Positions 1 through 9,145 are shown, numbered from the stretch's first letter. The stretch: DNA of 64,000 bases from Megasphaera sp. AM44-1BH (GCF_003467125.1 NZ_QSFA01000005.1:66959-130958), one strand, 5' to 3'. Numbers and translations: made by a program. Notes: generated from the sequence alone by a model not told the origin.

Positions 1-1
1 C

Positions 2-742
2 TATATCAAAGGCAAAGTCAAATGCATGATTGGTACGGGCTGCATGAGCGTCCGCGATACAGTAGAACTTTCCAACTATGCCTGCGATGCCGGTGCAGAC
101 GCCGTCATGATTGTCTGCCCCTATTATTTCCCGCTCAGCGCGGAAGATATTGAAGCCTATTATGATACGGTCCTGCCCCAGGTACGCGGCAAGGTATTCA
201 TTTACAACTATCCCGGTGCGACCGGTGATGATGTGACACCGGAAATCACCCTCAATCTGCTCCGCAAACATAAAAACCTCGTCGGCTACAAAGACACGAT
301 TGAACTCTTCTCTCATACCCGTAAGCTGATTGAAGTCACCAAGGAAGAATTCCCTGACTTCATCGTGTACTCCGGCTATGATGAAAACCTCGTCCATATC
401 ATGCTCAGCGGTGGCAACGGCTGCATCGGCGGCCTGTCCAACTTCGCTCCGAAACTCTGTTCCGAATGGTGCCGGGCCATCAATGAAAAGAACTGGGAAT
501 ACATGTTTGACTGCCAGGAAAAAGTCAATGGCCTGATGTACATCTATTCGTCCAAGACGCCGTTCCCGCAGGTGGCCAAGAAAGCCCTCAATCTCCAGGG
601 GGTCCCGGTCAGCGAATACTGCATGCATTTCTCCAAGAGACCGCCGACGGTGAAAAAGCTCCAGGCCTTTATCGACGGCATCGATCTGGATAACCTCATG
701 AAACGCAACAACAAGCAGGCTGTCAAGAAAGAAACAAAATAA
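2..742 (+). CDS. 2-keto-3-deoxy-aldonate aldolase, DapA superfamily (5' end outside window)
   Basis: This is the C-terminal part of a class I aldolase of the dihydrodipicolinate synthase/N-acetylneuraminate lyase superfamily; the reading frame is open to the left edge, so the start lies outside. The Schiff-base lysine sits in LVGYKDT and the active-site tyrosine in FIYNYPG. The run of GYDE, the ATGDDVTP stretch and NFAP resemble E. coli YagE/YjhH, which cleave 2-keto-3-deoxy-aldonates to pyruvate and an aldehyde. The next gene is a YagF/YjhG-type dehydratase that would make exactly this substrate, so a sugar-acid (pentonate or hexonate) pathway is the best reading. A terminator follows, so the two genes are probably separate transcripts. 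The precise substrate cannot be read from sequence. Confidence 0.88.
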   Translation, partial: YIKGKVKCMIGTGCMSVRDTVELSNYACDAGADAVMIVCPYYFPLSAEDIEAYYDTVLPQVRGKVFIYNYPGATGDDVTPEITLNLLRKHKNLVGYKDTIELFSHTRKLIEVTKEEFPDFIVYSGYDENLVHIMLSGGNGCIGGLSNFAPKLCSEWCRAINEKNWEYMFDCQEKVNGLMYIYSSKTPFPQVAKKALNLQGVPVSEYCMHFSKRPPTVKKLQAFIDGIDLDNLMKRNNKQAVKKETK

Positions 743-758
743 TATATGGTACGCTCCT

Positions 759-799
759 GTCGTCTGATTCATAGCAGCAATGGATCAGACGACTTTTTT
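759..799 (+). terminator. Rho-independent terminator after the aldolase gene
   Basis: A 10-bp perfect stem (759-768 with 784-793) is followed directly by six T residues. Confidence 0.85.
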
Positions 800-855
800 A
801 TGCCATATATGCATGGATAAAGGAAAAACGACCTATAATTGCAAGCCCGGATTCA

Positions 856-884
856 TTGACAGCCGGGGATTTTTACGGTACTAT
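856..884 (+). promoter_or_regulatory. Sigma-A-type promoter for the aldonate dehydratase
   Basis: TTGACA at 856-861 and TACTAT at 879-884 are separated by exactly 17 bp. This predicts a leader of about 120 nt before the ATG at 1013. Confidence 0.7.
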
Positions 885-929
885 GAACGTACATTCACCA
901 GGTTTTTTTGTCTGGCTTTTATCAATCCA

Positions 930-947
930 AACTGGTATACTACAGTT
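930..947. promoter_or_regulatory. Possible GntR-type operator
   Basis: Inverted repeat AACTG/CAGTT around a near-palindromic core TGGTATACTA at 933-942, close to the TGGTnnACCA core used by FadR-subfamily GntR regulators. It lies downstream of the predicted transcription start of the dehydratase gene, a position suited to repression. No regulator gene is in the window, so this is tentative. Confidence 0.35.
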
Positions 948-1012
948 CCAGATTGATTTTTATGTTTAAAGAATTGACTAGTGAATGCTTTGTAAGAAAA
1001 GGAGAGATTTCA

Positions 1013-2992
1013 ATGTCAGTAAAAGAATTGTATGCTAATGATGCATCGGACTTAATCCTCCGTTCGCGCACACATGCAGACGGACCGGATGGCGTATTGC
1101 CGTTGACTCCGGAAACGCTGCGTAATTCCCCGAGCGGCAATATTTTCGGCATGACCATTGACGCCGGTATGGGCTGGGACCCCAAGGCCCTGGCCAACGG
1201 CGATGTCATGATGATCAGCACCTATGGAGGTCTCAAAAAAGATGATGGTACGACCATTGCCGTCGGCCTCCATCCCGGTCATTTCGAACTGGACGGCCTC
1301 TTGAAAGAAGCGGCCGATACATTAAAAGGCATGGGCTATGTCCCGACTGCCGCTTTCGTTACCGACCCCTGCGATGGCCGTACACAGGGCACGACGGGCA
1401 TGTTCGATTCCTTGCCGTACCGCAATGACGCTTCTATCGTCATGCGCCGCCTCATCCGTTCCCTGCCGACCCGCAAAGCCGTCATCGGTGTCGCATCCTG
1501 CGATAAAGGCCTGCCGGCTATGATGATGGCCCTGGCCAACATGCATGACCTTCCGACAATCCTCATCCCCGGCGGCGCTACCCTCATGCCGAACGACGGG
1601 GAAGACCTCGGTACCGTACAGACCATCAGCGTACGCTATGCCAATAAAGAATTATCCTTCGACCGTGCCTGCCGTCTGGGCTGCATCGCCTGTGCCAGCG
1701 GTGGCGGCGGCTGTCAGTTCCTCGGTACAGCCGGCACGAGCCAGGTCGTAGCCGAAGGCCTCGGTTTCTGCCTGCCTCACGCTGCCCTGTCTCCGTCTGG
1801 TGAACCGATCTGGTACGATATGGCTAAAAAATCGGCTGTTGCCGCTATGGATTTGTACAAAGCCGGCATTACGACGAAAGATATCATTACCGATAAAGCT
1901 ATCGAAAACGCCATGGTCATCCATGCCGCATTCGGCGGTTCGACCAACCTCCTGCTCCATCTCCCGGCTATCGCCTTCATGGCTGGCTGCCACGTACCGA
2001 CCGTTCACGACTGGGCACGTGTCAACAAAGAAGTTCCCCGTCTGGTCAGCGTTCTGCCTATGGGCCCGATCAACTACCCGACAGTTGACGTATTCATGGC
2101 TGGCGGCGTTCCGGAAGTCATGCTGCACCTGCGCAAGATGGGTCTGCTCCACGAAGATGTCATGACCGTTACGGGCAGCACCCTTGGTGAAAACCTCGAC
2201 TGGTGGGAACAGTCCCAGCGCCGTGTATCCTGCCAGAAGCGCCTGAAAGAACTGGATAACCTCAACGTGGACGACGTTATTTTCAGCCCGGAACAGGCAA
2301 AAGCCAAAGGTATCGGCTCGACCATTACCTTCCCGACTGGCAATATTGCTCCCGAAGGCTCGGTCGTCAAATCTACGGCTATTGATCCGTCTGTCATCGA
2401 CGACGACCATGTATACCGTCATACGGCACCGGTCAAATGCTATCCGTCTGAAAAAGCGGCTATTACGGCCCTCAAGAACGGCGGCGTAGAAGCCGGCGAT
2501 ATCATGGTAGTCATGGCTGGCGGCCCCATGGGCACCGGCATGGAAGAAACGTATCAGCTGACTTCCGCCCTGAAACACCTGTCCTTTGGCAAACACGTAG
2601 CCCTCATCACCGATGCCCGTTTCTCCGGCGTATCGACGGGCGCATGCTTCGGCCACGTAGGACCGGAAGCACTGGCCGGCGGTCCTATCGGCAAACTCCG
2701 TGACGGCGACGTCGTAGAAATCATTGTCGATACGGTAAACCTCAAAGGCAGCCTGAACTTCATCGGTACGAAAGACCATAAACTGACCTATGAAGAAGGC
2801 GCCAAAGTCCTGGCCGAACGGGAAACGAACCCGGCCATCCACGAAGACGACGATCTGCCCGATGATACCCGTCTCTGGGCTGCCCTGCAGGATGTCAGCG
2901 GCGGTACATGGAGAGGTACTGTCTACGATGTCGATAAGATCATCGAAACACTGAAAGCCGGCAAAGAAGCACTGGCAAAGAAAAATAAATAA
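1013..2992 (+). CDS. Aldonate (xylonate-type) dehydratase, YjhG/YagF family of IlvD/Edd
   Basis: A 659-residue Fe-S dehydratase of the IlvD/Edd superfamily. Length and the long glycine-rich cysteine segment (GCIACASGGGGC) match the YjhG/YagF branch, which dehydrates D-xylonate and related sugar acids to 2-keto-3-deoxy acids, rather than the shorter IlvD used in branched-chain amino-acid synthesis. Other conserved stretches are DPCDGRTQGTTGMFDSLPYR, SCDKGLPAMMMA and ITDARFSGVSTGACFGHVGPE. The start is the ATG preceded by AAAGGAGAG at about 998-1006; the frame runs upstream to 908 but without a ribosome-binding site. The preceding YagE-like aldolase would take its product. Substrate is inferred from family and context. 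Confidence 0.9.
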   Translation: MSVKELYANDASDLILRSRTHADGPDGVLPLTPETLRNSPSGNIFGMTIDAGMGWDPKALANGDVMMISTYGGLKKDDGTTIAVGLHPGHFELDGLLKEAADTLKGMGYVPTAAFVTDPCDGRTQGTTGMFDSLPYRNDASIVMRRLIRSLPTRKAVIGVASCDKGLPAMMMALANMHDLPTILIPGGATLMPNDGEDLGTVQTISVRYANKELSFDRACRLGCIACASGGGGCQFLGTAGTSQVVAEGLGFCLPHAALSPSGEPIWYDMAKKSAVAAMDLYKAGITTKDIITDKAIENAMVIHAAFGGSTNLLLHLPAIAFMAGCHVPTVHDWARVNKEVPRLVSVLPMGPINYPTVDVFMAGGVPEVMLHLRKMGLLHEDVMTVTGSTLGENLDWWEQSQRRVSCQKRLKELDNLNVDDVIFSPEQAKAKGIGSTITFPTGNIAPEGSVVKSTAIDPSVIDDDHVYRHTAPVKCYPSEKAAITALKNGGVEAGDIMVVMAGGPMGTGMEETYQLTSALKHLSFGKHVALITDARFSGVSTGACFGHVGPEALAGGPIGKLRDGDVVEIIVDTVNLKGSLNFIGTKDHKLTYEEGAKVLAERETNPAIHEDDDLPDDTRLWAALQDVSGGTWRGTVYDVDKIIETLKAGKEALAKKNK

Positions 2993-3022
2993 GCCACAGG
3001 CGCAGCCTGCGGTATAACGAAA

Positions 3023-3061
3023 GGGCGCTGCATGAAGCATTTCCGCTATCATGCAGCGCCC
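3023..3061. terminator. Terminator hairpin between convergent genes
   Basis: A perfect 13-bp stem (3023-3035 with 3049-3061) followed by TTTCT on the plus strand. It sits between the convergent dehydratase and EamA genes and could serve both, although the T-tract is better on the plus strand. Confidence 0.75.
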
Positions 3062-3078
3062 TTTCTGCCTGCCTTTTC

Positions 3079-3936
3079 TTATCGGTGCAGGATGTGGCTG
3101 CTGTGTTTTCTGACGATGATGACGACGCCGGTGAGGATGAGGGCCATGCCCAGGGCGATGTTCCAGGTGAGGGTTTCACCCAGGAAAAGGATGCCGCTCA
3201 GGACGCCGATGGCCGGGACGACGAGGATGGCCGTGCCGGCTTTGGACGCTTCCATGTGCTGCAGGATGTAGTTCCAGAGAAAGAATCCGGCGGCACCGGC
3301 CAGAAATACGTTATACAAGAGTGCCGATACGCTCGTCACGTTCCAGATGACGGCGGTTTGACCGCTTGCAGCTGCCCAGACGGCGAGGACCAGGCCGCCC
3401 AGGGCCATCTGCCAGGCCGTGCAGGTTATCATGTCGCAGCCGCCGAGTTTCAGCTTGAGGATGATGCCCGATACGGCCCAGCCCAGGGCGCCGGCGAGGA
3501 CGATGACCATGGCGCCGATGTGATTGTCGAAATGGATATTCATGAGCAGGCAGAGCCCGGCCATGGACAGGACGATGCCAAAGAGTTTGCGCTTTGTCAG
3601 GCGTTCTCCCAGAAAGAAATGGGCCAGGATCGCCATAAAGACCGGCATGGTGTAATTGAGTACGGCCACGAGCCCCGCTGAAAGGGTGACGATGCCAATC
3701 TGCATGGCCGCATTATTTATGACGATCTGGGAAAATCCCGTCAGGAATATCCAGGGCCAGTATTTGCGCTCCGGCCAGAATCTGTGACGGAATGCACAGA
3801 CCAGGAGCAGCACGGCGGCCGCCATCAGGGCCCGGCAGGCGACGAACAGGACCGGCGGGAAATAGGCCGTCGATACCTTCATGACGACCCAGTTGTAGCC
3901 CCAGATTATATATATGAGAATCAATGCTTTGACCAT
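3079..3936 (-). CDS. EamA-family (DMT superfamily) transporter
   Basis: A 285-residue membrane protein with about ten hydrophobic segments arranged as two EamA repeats; the first begins IYIIWGYNWVVMK and the second is centred on ALGWAVSGIILK. Conserved features include the ALNYTMPVF-like loop (VLNYTMPVF) before the LGERLT motif and the repeat counterpart LGETLTW. Members export amino acids, metabolites or drugs; the substrate cannot be told here. It stands alone on the minus strand and ends against the convergent dehydratase terminator. A likely promoter lies just upstream. Confidence 0.9.
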   Translation of the reverse strand: MVKALILIYIIWGYNWVVMKVSTAYFPPVLFVACRALMAAAVLLLVCAFRHRFWPERKYWPWIFLTGFSQIVINNAAMQIGIVTLSAGLVAVLNYTMPVFMAILAHFFLGERLTKRKLFGIVLSMAGLCLLMNIHFDNHIGAMVIVLAGALGWAVSGIILKLKLGGCDMITCTAWQMALGGLVLAVWAAASGQTAVIWNVTSVSALLYNVFLAGAAGFFLWNYILQHMEASKAGTAILVVPAIGVLSGILFLGETLTWNIALGMALILTGVVIIVRKHSSHILHR

Positions 3937-3965
3937 ACCATCGGCTCCTTTTGTCAGATGACTTC

Positions 3966-3994
3966 ATTATAGCATAACGGGAAGAAGCCGGTAA
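3966..3994 (-). promoter_or_regulatory. Promoter of the EamA gene
   Basis: On the minus strand an extended -10 (TGC then TATAAT, hexamer at 3966-3971) lies about 30 bp before the start codon. The -35 region (TTACCG) is poor, as is usual with an extended -10. Confidence 0.5.
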
Positions 3995-4037
3995 GAAAAA
4001 TCCGCTCCTGGCGTTTTAGCCGCACCGGGTAATGTAG

Positions 4038-4043
4038 TATAAT
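4038..4043 (+). promoter_or_regulatory. -10 element for queC
   Basis: A perfect TATAAT 34 bp before the chosen ATG. No good -35 is visible at the usual distance. Confidence 0.4.
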
Positions 4044-4076
4044 AGATATGTTAGTCCGACGAGGAGGATGATAAAC

Positions 4077-4766
4077 ATGAAATGTGTCGTATTACTCAGT
4101 GGCGGCGTAGACTCGACGACGTGTCTGGCTATAGCCGTAGAAAAATATAAAAAAGAAAATGTACTGGCCCTGACGGCGTATTATGGACAGCGCCATGAAA
4201 AGGAATTACAGGCTGCCCGTAACGTGGCGGCCTATTATGGCGTGCAGCAGGAGGAAATCAATCTGGCCCAGGCTTTCCTGCACAGTGACTGCCCGCTCCT
4301 GGAACGAAATAACGATAAAGAGATTGCCCATATGTCCTATGCAGAGCAGCTGGCCCAGGCCGGCGGAGAAGGTACTGTAGAAACATACGTCCCCTTCCGC
4401 AACGGTCTGTTCCTGTCCTTTGCCGCCGCCGTGGCTGTCAGTGTCCATGCCGAAGTCATTTACTACGGCGCCCATGCCGATGATGCCGCCGGCAGAGCCT
4501 ATCCGGACTGCACGCCGGAATTTGAACAGGCCATGAATACGGCTATCTATGAAGGGTCCGGCCATACGTGCCATCTGGAAGCGCCGCTCCTTTTGTGGAA
4601 TAAAGCCGGCGTCGTCAAAGAAGGCCTGCGCCTCGGCGCTCCCTATGAACTGACCTGGAGCTGCTATGAAGGGGGCGACAGACCCTGCGGCGTCTGTGGT
4701 ACCTGCCGCGACCGGGCGGCTGCCTTTGCGGCCAATGGCGTACCCGATCCGGCACTGAAAAAATAA
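4077..4766 (+). CDS. queC: 7-cyano-7-deazaguanine synthase QueC
   Basis: QueC converts 7-carboxy-7-deazaguanine to preQ0 with ATP and ammonia, in queuosine tRNA modification. The 229-residue protein has the PP-loop ATPase motif LLSGGVDSTTC at its N-terminus, the HADDAAGRAYPDC segment, and the C-terminal zinc cysteines (SCYEGG..PCGVCGTCRDR). The ATG at 4077 is chosen because GAGGAGG at 4061-4067 is then 9 nt away; the in-frame ATG at 4068 abuts the Shine-Dalgarno. No queD, queE or queF is adjacent, so the rest of the pathway must be elsewhere or preQ0 is salvaged. The next gene starts 30 bp downstream. Confidence 0.96.
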   Translation: MKCVVLLSGGVDSTTCLAIAVEKYKKENVLALTAYYGQRHEKELQAARNVAAYYGVQQEEINLAQAFLHSDCPLLERNNDKEIAHMSYAEQLAQAGGEGTVETYVPFRNGLFLSFAAAVAVSVHAEVIYYGAHADDAAGRAYPDCTPEFEQAMNTAIYEGSGHTCHLEAPLLLWNKAGVVKEGLRLGAPYELTWSCYEGGDRPCGVCGTCRDRAAAFAANGVPDPALKK

Positions 4767-4796
4767 TCCCGTATACGACGAAAGGAGACGTGCGAC

Positions 4797-6788
4797 GTGA
4801 TAGCAAAGAAAACGGCGGCTTTGTGTGCCGCTCTGGTTCTGACGGCCGTACTGGGAGTGTTCCCGGGCCATGCAGTCGTCCTGGCAGCCAGTGAAAAAGA
4901 CGATTTTTATCAGGCCGTCAATGAAAAGACGCTGGCGGAAAAGCAGATCAAACCGACAGAAGCCTCGTGGTCCTGGTTCCACGAACGGAATCTGGAAAAC
5001 AAAGAATTCCTGACCGGGGAAATTGAAGACATTGCCAGCCATCAGGGAACCTATGACAAGGGGACGCCGGAACAGAAAATAGCCGACCTGTATCAGTGCA
5101 TTACCGACCAGAAAACGCGCAATGCCACGGCCCGGAAGCATATCCAGGACGTACTGGCTCCCATCAAAGCGGCCAGGACTCCACAGGAACTGACGGCGGC
5201 AGTGGGAGAGCTCCATCAGACATATGGCATCGATGTGCTCATGAGCATGAACGAACAGCGTCTTCCCGACAGCCGGCGCTATGTGGCACGCTTTGAGCCC
5301 CATGATCCCTTCCTGTCACGGTATGACCTGGAAAAGGAACCCCAGCCGGGCGCATGGAAACGCCATACAGACTATATATCCCGGCTGCTCCAGGAAGACG
5401 GGATGGCCAAAGACAAAGCCGATACGATGGCTGCGTCCATCCTGGCCTATGAAAAATCCCTGGCGCCGCATATGCTGACCAGCGAAGAAGAAAATGATAT
5501 TATGGTCCAGAACCGTATGGTAACGCGTAAGGAATTCTTGGAGATGACGCCTCATCTGGATGGAAAACGCCTGCTGAAAGACTGGGGACTTTCCCGGGAA
5601 AAAGTCTTTTTCCTTTCCAATCCGGACTATCTTTGTCAGATCGATGCAGCCTATACAGAAGAAAACCTGGAACTGATGCGGAATTATTTCATTGCCCGCA
5701 CCTACGACATGGTGGCGCCTTTTGCTGACATCCCCTTGCGCGACATAACGAAAGCCTATTATAACCAGCGCTATGGCATCAAACAGAACCGGACGGAACG
5801 GGAACGGGCTTCCTACCTGCTGCAGGACCTGCTGCCTTACGAAACGGGGCAGATTTACCTGAAAAAACGCTGCACCCCTCATATGATACAGGACGTGCGG
5901 GCCATGACTGATGAAGTGCGGAAGGTCTACCGCTCCCGTCTGGAAGCCAATGCCTGGATGAGTCCCCGTACGAGAGCACAGGCTATAGAAAAACTCGATG
6001 CCCTGCGTGTTTTTGTCGGCGGACCGGCAGCCGATGACAAACCGCTCATCGAAGACATGCATGTCGTCGTGCCCGAATCCGAAGGAGGCGACCTGCTCGG
6101 TAATATCCTGGCCAGCCTTGCCTGGGCCGCCCGGGAGGAACAGAACCTGATCGGGACGGATTTCAACCCCGATAAGTGGTACGCCTTCGATCCGCAGGAT
6201 GTCAATGCGGCGTATATTTCCGATAACAACAGCATTACCATCCCGGCAGGAATCCTGCAGCCCCCGTTCTACGATGCCAATGCCTCGCGGGGGACGAATC
6301 TGGGCGGTATCGGCGCCGTCATCGGTCATGAAATATCCCATGCCTTTGACCCGAATGGCAGTCATACCGATAAAGACGGCAATGTCCGCAACTGGTGGAC
6401 CAAGGCCGATTACGAAGCCTTCCAGAAACGGGCTGCCGCTTTTGCTCCCTATTACAGCCGCTATGAGCTGGCACCGGGGCAGTATGAAAACGGCAAACTC
6501 GTCATGAATGAAGCCATTGCCGACTGCGGCGGCCTTTCAGCCGTGACGGAAATCGCCGCAGGCGACAAGACGGCCCTGCAGGACCTGTATCGGAATTTCG
6601 CGTCTATTTTTGCCTCTAAGTATACGGACCAGCTCCTCCATCAGCTGCTCATGCTCGATCCCCATCCGGAAGGACGGGCCCGGGTCAACGGAGCCTTGTC
6701 CTCTACGGACGGCTTCTATGGCGCCTATGACATCGCAACAGGGGACGGAATGTATATAGCAGAAAAAGACAGGGTAAAACTCTGGTAA
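4797..6788 (+). CDS. Secreted M13-family zinc metallopeptidase (PepO/neprilysin-like)
   Basis: A 663-residue peptidase with an N-terminal signal sequence (positively charged start, hydrophobic run ending near AVVLAAS). The catalytic zinc motif HEISH is at residues 511-515 and the third ligand is in NEAIAD (Glu near 572); the NAYISDNNSITIPAGIL strand that lines the substrate cleft in M13 enzymes precedes it. Length is typical. It should act outside the cytoplasmic membrane, cleaving oligopeptides. The start is GTG at 4797, preceded by AAAGGAGA. The 30-bp gap to queC suggests read-through. No lipobox is evident. Confidence 0.93.
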   Translation: MIAKKTAALCAALVLTAVLGVFPGHAVVLAASEKDDFYQAVNEKTLAEKQIKPTEASWSWFHERNLENKEFLTGEIEDIASHQGTYDKGTPEQKIADLYQCITDQKTRNATARKHIQDVLAPIKAARTPQELTAAVGELHQTYGIDVLMSMNEQRLPDSRRYVARFEPHDPFLSRYDLEKEPQPGAWKRHTDYISRLLQEDGMAKDKADTMAASILAYEKSLAPHMLTSEEENDIMVQNRMVTRKEFLEMTPHLDGKRLLKDWGLSREKVFFLSNPDYLCQIDAAYTEENLELMRNYFIARTYDMVAPFADIPLRDITKAYYNQRYGIKQNRTERERASYLLQDLLPYETGQIYLKKRCTPHMIQDVRAMTDEVRKVYRSRLEANAWMSPRTRAQAIEKLDALRVFVGGPAADDKPLIEDMHVVVPESEGGDLLGNILASLAWAAREEQNLIGTDFNPDKWYAFDPQDVNAAYISDNNSITIPAGILQPPFYDANASRGTNLGGIGAVIGHEISHAFDPNGSHTDKDGNVRNWWTKADYEAFQKRAAAFAPYYSRYELAPGQYENGKLVMNEAIADCGGLSAVTEIAAGDKTALQDLYRNFASIFASKYTDQLLHQLLMLDPHPEGRARVNGALSSTDGFYGAYDIATGDGMYIAEKDRVKLW

Positions 6789-6835
6789 ACTATCGGAAAA
6801 TATAGAAGATACAGGGTAAAGAAACGGTTTTTTCC

Positions 6836-6864
6836 TTGCATTATTACAGTCGATACGATACAAT
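6836..6864 (+). promoter_or_regulatory. Promoter of the mgsA-pyk operon
   Basis: TTGCAT at 6836-6841 and TACAAT at 6859-6864 with a 17-bp spacer. The predicted leader is about 120 nt long and structured. Confidence 0.6.
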
Positions 6865-6876
6865 CACAGAAGAAGG

Positions 6877-6934
6877 ACATACCATAGTTTTTATGGTATG
6901 TTCCCCAAGTGGGACGGATTTTGTACCACTGGGA
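6877..6934 (+). promoter_or_regulatory. Two consecutive hairpins in the mgsA leader
   Basis: First a 10-bp perfect stem (6877-6886 with 6892-6901), then an imperfect stem pairing TTCCC and AGTGG (from about 6901) with CCACTGGGAA (ending 6934). Neither is followed by a T-tract, so these are not simple terminators; they may control mRNA stability or bind a protein. Confidence 0.4.
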
Positions 6935-6992
6935 ACAAAAATGTAACAGCTATCACAGGCACATTAAGGAGTTCAGTACAAGGAGGTACATT

Positions 6993-7385
6993 ATGCGAAC
7001 ATACATTGCACTCATCGCTCATGATGCCAAGAAAGATGCCATTGTCAGACTGGCAACACAGTTTAAGGACGTATTATCCCGGCATCCCCTCGTAGGGACG
7101 GGTGAAACGGGACACCGCATCGAAAACGAAACAGGACTTACGGTAAAACAGATGCAGCCCGGCCCGATGGGCGGCGACCAGCAGATCGGGGGCATGATTG
7201 CTTCCGATGAAGTCCTCGGTGTCGTATTTCTGCGCGATCCCCTGACGGCCCAGCCTCATGAACCGGATGTGTCGGCTTTCCTGCGCCTCTGCGATGTCCA
7301 TTCTGTGCCTGTTGCTACCAATGTGACCAGTGCCCGTATCCTGCTTTCGGCACTGGATGAAAAGCCTGATCTGTTTAACCTGTAA
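6993..7385 (+). CDS. mgsA: Methylglyoxal synthase MgsA
   Basis: Converts dihydroxyacetone phosphate to methylglyoxal and phosphate, a bypass of lower glycolysis under phosphate limitation. The 130-residue protein matches the family throughout: IALIAHDAKK at the N-terminus, the catalytic aspartate in PMGGDQQIGG (D62), the second aspartate in FLRDPL, and the histidine in QPHEPDV. The start is fixed by AAGGAGG at 6980-6986. It lies 14 bp upstream of pyruvate kinase, an arrangement that puts a glycolytic overflow valve and the last glycolytic ATP step under one promoter. Confidence 0.96.
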   Translation: MRTYIALIAHDAKKDAIVRLATQFKDVLSRHPLVGTGETGHRIENETGLTVKQMQPGPMGGDQQIGGMIASDEVLGVVFLRDPLTAQPHEPDVSAFLRLCDVHSVPVATNVTSARILLSALDEKPDLFNL

Positions 7386-7399
7386 AAGGAGCATAAACG

Positions 7400-9145
7400 A
7401 TGAAACGAACAAAAATAGTATGTACTCTGGGCCCCAGTTCGAATACGCCGGAAATCCTGGAAGGCATGGTCCGTGCCGGCATGAATGTAGCCCGGTTCAA
7501 TTTTTCCCATGGCAGTCATGAAGAACATAAAAAGCGGATTGAAATGGTCCGTGCCGTTTCCCGGAAATTAGGGACGCCCATTGCCCTGCTGCTCGATACA
7601 AAGGGGCCGGAAATCCGCCTGGGTAAGTTTAAGAATGGTTCCATCATGATGGAAGCCGGTCACGACTTTACCCTGACGGCCCGGGATGTAGAAGGTGATG
7701 AAACCATTGCCTCCATGAACTACAAAGAATTACCGCAGGATGTAAAGCCCGGCGATCACATCCTCCTGTCGGATGGCCTGGTCAATCTGGAAGTCACGTC
7801 CGTGGAAGGCGACGATATCCATACGAAAATCCTCAACAGTGGCAAGATGAGCGACCGCAAGCGCGTCGCCGTACCGGGAATCCCCATCAATCTGCCGGCC
7901 GTGTCGGAAAGTGATGCAGCCGATATCGAATTTGGCATCCACATGAATATGGACTGGATTGCCGCTTCCTTTATCCAGCGTGGCAAAGACGTACTGACCA
8001 TCCGCAAGATTCTGGAAAATCACGACAGCCACATGAAGATTATTTCCAAAATCGAATGCAAGGCCGCCGTCAACAATATTGATGAAATCATCAGTATGAG
8101 CGATGGCATCATGGTAGCCCGCGGTGATCTGGGCGTAGAAGTGCCGGCCGAAGAAGTGCCGACGCTGCAGAAGCTCCTGATCCGCAAATGTCAGGCTGCA
8201 GGCAAACCAGTCATTACGGCAACGCAGATGCTGGAATCTATGTGCAACAATCCCCGGCCGACGCGGGCCGAAACGAGTGACGTAGCCAATGCCATCCTCG
8301 ACGGGACCGATGCGGTCATGCTCAGCGGCGAAACGGCAGGCGGCCTCTATCCGGTAGAAGCCGTCCAGACCATGGCCCGGGTGGCGGTCTTTACGGAAAG
8401 CCAGTTCCCGCCCCAGGCTCATCAGGAAGGAAATAAGGCGCCGGCGACGACGACCGAATCCATCGGCAAAGCGACCGTCAAAATCGCCGAAGACCTCCAT
8501 GCAGCGGCCATCATTGCATCGACCGAACGGGGTGGCACGGCACAGATGGTGGCCAAGTACCGTCCGGCATGCCCCATCATCGCCGTTTCTCCTCATGAAA
8601 ATATTGTCCGCCGCCTGCAGATGAACTGGGGCGTCCAGGCCATACTGGGGAAAGAAAGCAATACGACCGATGAAGTCGTCGATAATGCCATTTATGCGGC
8701 TCTCGACGCAGGGCTCATCAATGCCGGCGACCTCGTCGTCCTCACGGCAGGGGTGCCGGTGGCCAAAGCCGGATCGACTAACATGGTGCGCGTACAGGTC
8801 GTAGGTGATGTCCTCCTCCGCGGTACCGGTATCGGCCGCAATTCGGCTATCGGCCCCGTATGCGTAGCCGCCAGTCTCGATGATCTGAAGAACCATTTCA
8901 CCGACGGCGCTATCCTGGTCATGCGTTCAGCCAGTGCGGAATACGTAGACTATATGAAGCGGGCCAGTGCCATCGTATCGGAAGAAGCCGGCCTTACGAG
9001 TGAATCGGCTATCGTAGCCATCACCTTCGGCATTCCCACCATCGTCGGGGCAGAACATGCAGCCGACGTCCTGGAAAATGGCGAAATCGTGACCGTAGAT
9101 GCCAGCCGTGGCACGATTTTCCGTGGCAAAGCCAATGCCCGGTAA
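7400..9145 (+). CDS. pyk: Pyruvate kinase with C-terminal PEP-utilizer-like domain
   Basis: Transfers phosphate from PEP to ADP giving pyruvate and ATP. The 581 residues are about 110 longer than E. coli PykF: after the usual barrel and regulatory domains comes an extra C-terminal domain of about 80 residues (from GDAILVMRSAS to the end) resembling the mobile phosphohistidine domain of PEP-utilizing enzymes, as in Bacillus-type pyruvate kinases. Here the usual catalytic histidine context reads GLTSESAIVA, so no phosphohistidine is apparent. Active-site features are IISKIECKAAVNNIDEI and MVARGDLGVEVP. Cotranscribed with mgsA; the RBS is AAAGGAG. Confidence 0.97.
   Translation: MKRTKIVCTLGPSSNTPEILEGMVRAGMNVARFNFSHGSHEEHKKRIEMVRAVSRKLGTPIALLLDTKGPEIRLGKFKNGSIMMEAGHDFTLTARDVEGDETIASMNYKELPQDVKPGDHILLSDGLVNLEVTSVEGDDIHTKILNSGKMSDRKRVAVPGIPINLPAVSESDAADIEFGIHMNMDWIAASFIQRGKDVLTIRKILENHDSHMKIISKIECKAAVNNIDEIISMSDGIMVARGDLGVEVPAEEVPTLQKLLIRKCQAAGKPVITATQMLESMCNNPRPTRAETSDVANAILDGTDAVMLSGETAGGLYPVEAVQTMARVAVFTESQFPPQAHQEGNKAPATTTESIGKATVKIAEDLHAAAIIASTERGGTAQMVAKYRPACPIIAVSPHENIVRRLQMNWGVQAILGKESNTTDEVVDNAIYAALDAGLINAGDLVVLTAGVPVAKAGSTNMVRVQVVGDVLLRGTGIGRNSAIGPVCVAASLDDLKNHFTDGAILVMRSASAEYVDYMKRASAIVSEEAGLTSESAIVAITFGIPTIVGAEHAADVLENGEIVTVDASRGTIFRGKANAR

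Noticed and set aside
1652..3052. 466-codon minus-strand frame opposite the aldonate dehydratase
   Set aside because: Same shadow effect; it also runs through the terminator hairpin. Similar shadows lie opposite hcp, pyk, M48, DUF445 and glcD genes.
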